Origin: MED-G78 sp964546275
Lineage (GTDB): Bacteria > Pseudomonadota > Gammaproteobacteria > Magnimaribacterales > D2472
Assembly (NCBI GenBank): GCA_964546275.1
Contig: CAZJJG010000006.1
Location: 1-57,382, forward strand
Direction of reading: 5' to 3'
DNA length: 57,382 bases
The notes beneath the pieces are model-generated. The model had not been told where the DNA came from, ran no database searches, and was given only the letters and a program-made list of their open reading frames with translations. This document shows, piece after piece, positions 51,364 to 57,382 of the stretch (positions are counted from its first letter, which is position 1; every line of letters begins with the position of its first letter). The position numbers were made by a program, and so were the translations under genes.

Positions 51364-53168
51364 TTCATAAATCTTAAGGGATTTATAGCATCCGCAACTG
51401 CTTTACTTACTGGGCTTGGTGTCTTGCATATATCATTCATCACCATTTCGGCTAATAGTGGCGCTAAGCTCAAACCTCTTGAACCAAGCCCACCTATGAC
51501 ATAAATACCATTATTATTTATAGGTCCAGCTACTGGCAAATAATCAGGAAGAGATGTTCTTACACCTTTCCAAGATGAGATTAAATTATTTTCATCACCA
51601 TCATCTAAAATATTACTATTTTTAATAATAATTTCTTTAAAATCAATAGACTCTGCATTGGGAAGTGGCGCATTGCTATATATAGATCCTGCCCATGTTG
51701 TGCCTTCATGCATAGGTAAAACATAACCATTATTATTAATTGGATATTTAATTTCAGATAAATTATTCTTTTTCATTCCCCCTATTGCTCCATATTTAAG
51801 TTTCATTCTAGGAATAGTATTTTGCAATGATTCCCCTGAGCAAATTATTAAATGAGAGTAGCCCTCTTGAGATTTTTGGTTATTAAATTCTAAACCTATA
51901 TTATTCTTGATTTTGTAATCAAGAAAATGATGATCTTTATATAAGTTTATTTTCTTTTCTTGTAACAAGATTTTATTTAACTCTTTAATCGATATGCAGC
52001 CACCTAATTTAACTAACAATCCTTCAAATTCTTGATTAATTTTATTTTGAGTATTAATTTCATTCGCATCTAGTAATTCAAATAAGTCTTCTCTATCAAG
52101 TTTTAATAATCGTCTTATCCAAGAGTCTCTATCAATTCCATTATTAAGAAATAGAATGCCAGTTTCTTTATAGCTCTCTAATATTTCTCTATAAAATCTA
52201 CTGGAGTAAAAATAACCTGAAGCCAAAAGATCACTTCTAGAATCTACTCCTAATGAAAATTTTGGATACATAGCAGCCCATGGGTTTAAGTCTAACTCTT
52301 CTGCTTTTTCAAAAATATCAACTTGAATATTTTGTCTTGCTAATTTAAATGCAATACAACTCCCAGCAATTCCTGATCCTATAACAGCAACTTTATTTAG
52401 CTTATTATCAGAAATATTTTCTTCATCATCTCCAGAAAAGACTCCTTTTAACCTATGACGTTTATTGCCAAAACCCTTCACTTTAGAGACATCAAAATTA
52501 TTATTTTGTAGCTCTCTTCGAACAAATCCAGCAGCGGTATAAGTACCAAAAGTGCATTTAGCTTTACTAAGTAGCCCTATCTGTTTAATAACACACGGAG
52601 ACCACATTGATAAATTTTTATTAGGATCAAAACCATCCAAATACCAGGCATCTATTTTATTACTCTTGTTACCGACTAAAGAGCCTAGAGATTCTTCAGC
52701 ATCGCCTACAATCAAGGTTAGTCTTATTTTATAACCAGGTAACTCTATTCTTGTAAAACCATTACATTCTTGTGGAAAGAATTTAATAAACTCTTGAGTG
52801 ACTTCTTCTAATAAAGGGTAAAGCTTTGCAACCTTTTTGAAATGACTAATATCTAAAGAAAAACAATCAATCGAAATATAATCTAGCCAATTACCATTAT
52901 GTCCATTTGCTTCTTTCCAAGCTTTTGCTGTTATAAGAAAATTTAAACCAAAACCAAATCCTAATTCACCTATTGTAAAATTTTTACCATTTAATTTATC
53001 CCATCTCTTGTGAAGGTTATTAGCATTAATAAAAACTTCGGAAGTTTCTTCAATCACATCAGCCTGAAAAAATCTATCATCATGATCTATGCTAAAAGGC
53101 TCGTTGTTAATCCACTGTACTTTTCTTGAATTCTTTTTGAGTGGATGTGTTTTAGGTAATTTTTCCAT
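51360..53168 (-). CDS. mnmC: Bifunctional tRNA modification enzyme MnmC
   Basis: A 602-residue protein with two fused domains. The N-terminal SAM-dependent methyltransferase has TIGELGFGFGLNFL and DAWYLDGFDPNKN. The C-terminal FAD-dependent oxidase has VAVIGSGIAGSCIAFKLA and a late VIGGLGSRGLSLAP. Together they finish mnm5s2U34 in tRNA from cmnm5. The domain order and length match E. coli (668 residues), with some shortening. It is divergent from the alkylsulfatase-like gene. Confidence 0.93.
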   Translation of the reverse strand: MEKLPKTHPLKKNSRKVQWINNEPFSIDHDDRFFQADVIEETSEVFINANNLHKRWDKLNGKNFTIGELGFGFGLNFLITAKAWKEANGHNGNWLDYISIDCFSLDISHFKKVAKLYPLLEEVTQEFIKFFPQECNGFTRIELPGYKIRLTLIVGDAEESLGSLVGNKSNKIDAWYLDGFDPNKNLSMWSPCVIKQIGLLSKAKCTFGTYTAAGFVRRELQNNNFDVSKVKGFGNKRHRLKGVFSGDDEENISDNKLNKVAVIGSGIAGSCIAFKLARQNIQVDIFEKAEELDLNPWAAMYPKFSLGVDSRSDLLASGYFYSSRFYREILESYKETGILFLNNGIDRDSWIRRLLKLDREDLFELLDANEINTQNKINQEFEGLLVKLGGCISIKELNKILLQEKKINLYKDHHFLDYKIKNNIGLEFNNQKSQEGYSHLIICSGESLQNTIPRMKLKYGAIGGMKKNNLSEIKYPINNNGYVLPMHEGTTWAGSIYSNAPLPNAESIDFKEIIIKNSNILDDGDENNLISSWKGVRTSLPDYLPVAGPINNNGIYVIGGLGSRGLSLAPLLAEMVMNDICKTPSPVSKAVADAINPLRFMN

Positions 53169-53236
53169 GGCAAATGTTACTATTAATGAAATTAATTCAT
53201 GTCCTATAATAGGTCATATCATTTAATAAATTATTT

Positions 53237-54946
53237 ATGAGTAATAAAATAAATTACACCTCTTTGTTTTCAATTCTTTTTTTAGCCTCATGCTCAGATA
53301 ATGAAATTAGCAATCAACTCATTGAATATACATCTGAGGTAGAAGAGCTAGTCCAACACAGTGACGAGTTTATACCAAAAGTATACTCATACGAAAACGG
53401 TATTCATATAGCAATTGGATATGGTATTGCTAATTCAATAATGGTTGAAGGTGAGGGTGGAAATATAATAATAGATGCTGCAGACAGCGTTCACGAAGCT
53501 GAAAAGATATATAAGCAGTTCAAACAAATTAACTCTAATCCAATTAAAGCAGTTATTTATACACACAACCATGGTGATCATACTTTTGGAGCTTCTTATT
53601 ATTACAACCTAAGCGATGAAAAGCCTAAAATTATTGCGCATGAGACTACTGCATATTACATAGAAAGAATCATGGGGATTTTAAATCCAATTATTTCAGA
53701 AAGAAGTGCAAAAATGTTTGGAACATTTTTACCAGAAGAGCAATTAATTAATGTTGGTATAGGTCCATACTTAGGAGTCTCTCAAAGTGTTCCAGGATAT
53801 ATCAAGCCAGACATAACCTTTTCCGATGAGTTAAAAATCAATATCGCTGGTATTGATATAGAGTTATATCACGCCATTGGAGAAACTAATGACCAACTTT
53901 TTGTATGGTTACCAGAAAAAAAAGCACTTATGCCAGGAGATAATATCTATAGAACTTTCCCTAATCTGTATACAATTAGAGGAACTACACATAGAGATGT
54001 TAAAGGCTGGATAGATAGTCTGGATCATATGAGATCTTTAAATCCTAACTATTTATATCCAAGTCACACAAAAGCGCTTGAGGGTCCAGAGGTTATGGAA
54101 ACCTTAACTCTTTACAGAGATGCTATTCAATATGTGCATGATCAAACTATTCGATTAATGAATCAGGGCTTATATCCTGATCAAATAGTAGAAATGATTG
54201 AGTTACCCGATGAAATAGCTAACTCACCTTTTCTTAAAGAATTCTACGGAACAATTAGATGGTCTGTGAAGAGTATTTTCAATGGATATCTTGGTTGGTT
54301 TAATGGAAATATCTCAGAACTTGATCCTTTATCTAGAGTAGCAGAGGCTTCTAGGATAGCTGCCATGGTTGGTGGTGCAGATAATATTTACCTTCAGCTT
54401 GAGGAGGCGGTTAATAGAGAGGATATGCAATGGGCGCTTCAACTAAGTGATCATTTAATAGCTTTAGAATATAAATTAAAGCAGGTTAATTCATTAAGGG
54501 CAATCGCTGCAGAACATATTGGACAACGCTCTCCAAATCCAAATAAAAGAAATTATTTTTTAAGTTCAGCTATAGAATTAAAGCCTGGTTTTAATCGAGA
54601 AATTTTGATTAAGAGTAATGCAGAGTTGTTAATGCAGCTATCTATGGACAATTTCTTTAATATTTTATCTGTTAGTTTAAATCCAAAAAAAGTTGATGCA
54701 GGTCAATATAGAGCATGCTTTAGTTTTAATTCAGGTATTAATAAAACTATTACATTAAGAAACCAAATTGCAGAAATTTCTTCAATTACCGATAATTGTG
54801 ATTTAAATATAAGCGCAGAAGACAATTTATTTAAAGGTAGCCTAGCTGGGCTTCACAACCCTCTAACCACAGTAGCATCAGGTCAAATAGATACCAATGG
54901 TAAATCAGCTGAATATCTTATGTTTCTGAGTAAATTTAGAAACTAA
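53237..54946 (+). CDS. Alkylsulfatase-like MBL-fold lipoprotein
   Basis: A 569-residue lipoprotein (lipobox LASC, Cys19). The MBL zinc motif YTHNHGDHTFG (His110-x-His112-x-Asp114-His115) and GDNIYRTFPNLYTIRG fit the SdsA/BDS1 alkylsulfatases. A following helical segment (RVAEASRIAAMVGGADNIY, LRAIAAEHIGQRS) matches the alkylsulfatase dimerisation domain. The last 100 residues are SCP2-like. Such enzymes release alcohols from alkyl sulfates such as SDS. Here it is lipid-anchored rather than free, and next to two acyl-CoA dehydrogenases. Substrate and stereochemistry are unknown. Confidence 0.8.
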   Translation: MSNKINYTSLFSILFLASCSDNEISNQLIEYTSEVEELVQHSDEFIPKVYSYENGIHIAIGYGIANSIMVEGEGGNIIIDAADSVHEAEKIYKQFKQINSNPIKAVIYTHNHGDHTFGASYYYNLSDEKPKIIAHETTAYYIERIMGILNPIISERSAKMFGTFLPEEQLINVGIGPYLGVSQSVPGYIKPDITFSDELKINIAGIDIELYHAIGETNDQLFVWLPEKKALMPGDNIYRTFPNLYTIRGTTHRDVKGWIDSLDHMRSLNPNYLYPSHTKALEGPEVMETLTLYRDAIQYVHDQTIRLMNQGLYPDQIVEMIELPDEIANSPFLKEFYGTIRWSVKSIFNGYLGWFNGNISELDPLSRVAEASRIAAMVGGADNIYLQLEEAVNREDMQWALQLSDHLIALEYKLKQVNSLRAIAAEHIGQRSPNPNKRNYFLSSAIELKPGFNREILIKSNAELLMQLSMDNFFNILSVSLNPKKVDAGQYRACFSFNSGINKTITLRNQIAEISSITDNCDLNISAEDNLFKGSLAGLHNPLTTVASGQIDTNGKSAEYLMFLSKFRN

Positions 54947-54948
54947 TT

Positions 54949-56175
54949 TTAGCTTGAGCCAGAAGGTATGTCTTTATAAGCTACACCTTTATCTGCTCTA
55001 GGATCTTGCGGTAAACCTAAAACTCTTTCTGCAATAATATTTCTAAGAATTTCATCTGTACCACCAGCTATTCTTAAGCCTGGCGATCCAAGCCATGCAC
55101 CCTGAAAGCTCTCAACTTCTGAATTATCAGTTTTTAACATTCCAGCCATGTCTAAAGAGTCTATTCCAAAGTTACCAATTGCTTGAAGTTTATTTGCACT
55201 GACAACTTTAGTTATTGAAGCTTCAGGACCAGGAGTATCTCCCTTTGAAAGGGCAGACATTGTTCTTAACTTAGTATTTTTAAGTCCATTAGCTTGGCAG
55301 TACCAATCTGCAATTGATTCCCTTACAGCTCTACTTTGAATCAAAGGATCTCCATGGTCATCTTGTTTTTTAGCCCATTCAAAAGCCTCATTAACATCTG
55401 CACCACTAGCATCTCCAACAGCAAGTCTTTCATTCATTAAAGTTGTTATTGCAACTTTCCAACCATCACCAATCTCTCCAAGTCTTTGAGAATCTGGAAT
55501 ACGCACATCACTGAAGTAAACTTCATTAAATGAAGATCCTCCTGTAATTTGCTTAATTGGCTTAATATCTATGCCAGGAGATTTCATATCTACAAAAAAG
55601 AATGTCATTCCTTTATGTTTTTCTAGATTAGGATCATGTCTTACAACTAAAATTCCATAGTCGCAAAAATGCGCTCCAGAAGTCCAAACTTTTTGACCAT
55701 TTATTATCCAATCGTCTCCATCTTTTACCGCTTTACTTCTAAGGCCTGCAACATCAGAACCCGCTGATGGTTCTGAGAAAAGCTGACACCATATCTCTTT
55801 TCCTTCTGCCATTGGTGGTAAAAATCTAGCTTTTTGCTCTTCGGTTGCATACTGCATCATTACAGGGCCTGCCATACCTAAACCAATTTCATATATACCT
55901 CTTGGAACGCTATATTTAGACTCTTCTTGCCCCCATATAATTCTTTCAATTGGATTTGCTGCTAGACCACCATATTCTTTTGGCCAATGGAGCATAGCCC
56001 AACCTGCATCAAATTTTTTCTTTTGCCATTCCCTTGCTTCATCTAAATATGCTGCTTCAGCAAATTTTTCCTCTTTCTTCTTTTTAATCGATGATTTTCT
56101 TGTTGCATTTTCTTCTAACCAATCCGTACATTTAGCTCTAAATTCTGCTTGTTCTTTTGAATCATTAAAGTCCAT
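54949..56175 (-). CDS. Acyl-CoA dehydrogenase (large-subunit-like)
   Basis: A 408-residue FAD flavoprotein. It has WQLFSEPSAGSDVAGL-like (CQLFSEPSAGSD), WIINGQKVWTSGA, and the C-terminal IAGGTDEILRNIIAERVLGLP. The active-site glutamate position of MCAD is Gly-Gly-Thr here, the pattern of the GGTxEI subfamily that works with a partner ACAD. The adjacent gene encodes another ACAD, so a two-subunit alpha2beta2 enzyme of the kind known for steroid or branched acyl-CoA is plausible. It follows the next gene by 11 bp. Confidence 0.85.
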   Translation of the reverse strand: MDFNDSKEQAEFRAKCTDWLEENATRKSSIKKKKEEKFAEAAYLDEAREWQKKKFDAGWAMLHWPKEYGGLAANPIERIIWGQEESKYSVPRGIYEIGLGMAGPVMMQYATEEQKARFLPPMAEGKEIWCQLFSEPSAGSDVAGLRSKAVKDGDDWIINGQKVWTSGAHFCDYGILVVRHDPNLEKHKGMTFFFVDMKSPGIDIKPIKQITGGSSFNEVYFSDVRIPDSQRLGEIGDGWKVAITTLMNERLAVGDASGADVNEAFEWAKKQDDHGDPLIQSRAVRESIADWYCQANGLKNTKLRTMSALSKGDTPGPEASITKVVSANKLQAIGNFGIDSLDMAGMLKTDNSEVESFQGAWLGSPGLRIAGGTDEILRNIIAERVLGLPQDPRADKGVAYKDIPSGSS

Positions 56176-56186
56176 TTAAATACTCC

Positions 56187-57308
56187 TTAATTTGAATTAA
56201 CTAGATTAGATTTCTCTAACCCACTTACTAGTTTCTCTTTCCATGTTGATAGCGACCCAATATTTAATGAGAGTAACTTTGATCTTCTATAAAAAAGATG
56301 ACAGTCATACTCCCAAGTAAAGCCATTCCCGCCATGGGTTTGAATATTTTCTTTTGAACAAAATTGAAATGCTTCTGTTGCGCTAACTCTTGAAGTGGCT
56401 GCCGCAACTGCCAACTCAGATGAATCTGTTAAAAGAGCCCAGGCTCCATAATAGGAATTAGATTTTGCTAGAGTGATTGAAATGTACATATCTGCAAGCT
56501 TATGTTTTATAGCCTGATATGAACCAATAGCTCGCCCAAACGCAAATCTTTCTTTTGCATAATTATTAGCCATATCTAAAGAAGCTTGCGCGCCACCTAT
56601 TTGCTCAAAGCTAAATAAAACAGCTGCTTGATTTAAAATGCTTTGAAGAAGCTCCCAACCATTCCCAGCCTCACCAATTAGATCACTTTCAGCATTATTA
56701 AAATCTATAGAAAAATGACCTCTACTTTCATCTATATTATCCTGAGCTTGAACAATACAAGTAGCTTCATTTAATTCAACCAATCTTAACTCTATTCCGT
56801 TTTCTCCCTTACATACCACCACAACATGTGTGGCAATTCCAGCATCAGGAACTGCTATTTTAATTCCAGAAATCTGATTATTAGAGACATTTATTTGTAT
56901 ATTATTTTCAGTAGGAGCAAGCAAGCCCTCTGTGACCGCTAATGTTCCGACGCATTCTCCAGAAACTAATTTAGGTAATATTTTCTTCTTAATATCATCA
57001 TTTGCATATTTAATAATGGCTTCTGTAAACAAATATACAGATGAAGAGAATGGAACTGGCGCCAATGATCTGCCTAACTCCTCTGCCACAACACATAACT
57101 CTAAGTGACCCAGTCCAAGTCCGTCATATTCTTCAGGAATTCTGATTCCAGTCCAACCCATTTCAATAACTTTATTCCATAAGTCTCTATCTAATTGATT
57201 TTTATCATCCAAGACAGCTCTATTTTTGCTAATAGCATTCTCTTTTTCTAAAAATTTTCTAGCTTCTGACTGAAGAAATTTTTGGTCATCTGAAAAATCT
57301 AAATTCAT
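56187..57308 (-). CDS. Acyl-CoA dehydrogenase (partner-subunit-like)
   Basis: A 373-residue ACAD. N-terminal MNLDFSDDQKFLQ, LAVTEGLLAP, the FAD-site region ERFAFGRAIGSYQAIKHKLADMY and the C-terminal HGGNGFTWEYDCHLFYRRSK segment are typical. The HGGxGFTWE-x-D-xHL motif is common in partner subunits of two-gene ACADs. It leads the leftward pair with the 54949-56175 gene; its upstream region runs off the window end. Specificity is not readable. Confidence 0.85.
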   Translation of the reverse strand: MNLDFSDDQKFLQSEARKFLEKENAISKNRAVLDDKNQLDRDLWNKVIEMGWTGIRIPEEYDGLGLGHLELCVVAEELGRSLAPVPFSSSVYLFTEAIIKYANDDIKKKILPKLVSGECVGTLAVTEGLLAPTENNIQINVSNNQISGIKIAVPDAGIATHVVVVCKGENGIELRLVELNEATCIVQAQDNIDESRGHFSIDFNNAESDLIGEAGNGWELLQSILNQAAVLFSFEQIGGAQASLDMANNYAKERFAFGRAIGSYQAIKHKLADMYISITLAKSNSYYGAWALLTDSSELAVAAATSRVSATEAFQFCSKENIQTHGGNGFTWEYDCHLFYRRSKLLSLNIGSLSTWKEKLVSGLEKSNLVNSN

Positions 57309-57382
57309 AATTTTCTTTAAGTAATATAATATTAATAAATGGTAATAGAATATAATTCTAATTACTATATTTTCATTAAACT

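Noticed and set aside
1..57382. Mobile element, prophage, CRISPR or integrated island
   Set aside because: No transposase, integrase, attachment repeat, phage structural gene or regular spacer array was seen, and gene order is housekeeping-like throughout.

Overview
The window is a compact, A+T-rich stretch of bacterial chromosome with protein genes on both strands, gaps of mostly under 100 bp and many overlapping stop/start codons. The order smc-zipA-ligA, plus MnmC, AceE of the homodimeric type, a System I (Ccm) cytochrome c maturation operon and a PreP-like M16C peptidase, points to a gammaproteobacterium. Low G+C, streamlined spacing, several TonB-dependent receptors and lipoproteins, and lipid-degradation genes suggest a streamlined marine lineage of the SAR86 type. 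That placement is an inference, not a measurement. A 100-N gap with duplicated flanks shows the sequence is a draft scaffold.

Layout. 1-2407 (+): the end of aspartate kinase and a class I dihydroorotase. 2421-4743 (-): a five-gene metal-handling operon (PepSY membrane protein, CsoR-type repressor, MerT-like membrane protein, His-rich HMA protein, outer-membrane barrel) behind a promoter that overlaps an ATA-G5-TAT site. 4888-4977: tRNA-Ser(GCT). 5076-11367 (+): a duplicated-domain lipoprotein, a PIF1-type helicase, two small unknown proteins, an MGMT-type protein, a CotH lipoprotein and a beta-barrel. 11364-16878: a metallo-hydrolase (-), then crotonase/2-hydroxyacid dehydrogenase and folE-maf-QueD-like-cysS. 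16935-26943: two TonB-dependent receptors flanking a MAPEG protein, a hydrolase-membrane fusion, thrS and yidD. 26989-33243: thioesterase, aceE-aceF, a secreted EEP nuclease/phosphatase, a MerC protein and a cupin. 33300-34743: metY with a structured leader. 34749-41534: a glycosyltransferase-like fragment and ccmABCDEFGH plus a CcmI-position gene; ccmF is split only by the assembly gap. 41568-47923: smc, zipA, ligA and an SLT-type lipoprotein. 47924-57308: M16C peptidase, DUF4136-like lipoprotein, mnmC, an alkylsulfatase-like lipoprotein and two acyl-CoA dehydrogenases.

Most genes are housekeeping. The most unusual object is the SMC protein. It has normal ATPase heads but no recognisable hinge domain, and both coiled-coil arms contain an internal tandem duplication (period 120 residues in the N arm, 143 in the C arm). 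Also notable are a 42-residue insertion inside the LigA zinc finger, a QueD-like protein lacking two of three zinc histidines, the self-contained metal operon with a probable operator on its start codon, and a metY leader that can fold in two mutually exclusive ways. I found no CRISPR array, integrase, transposase or prophage.
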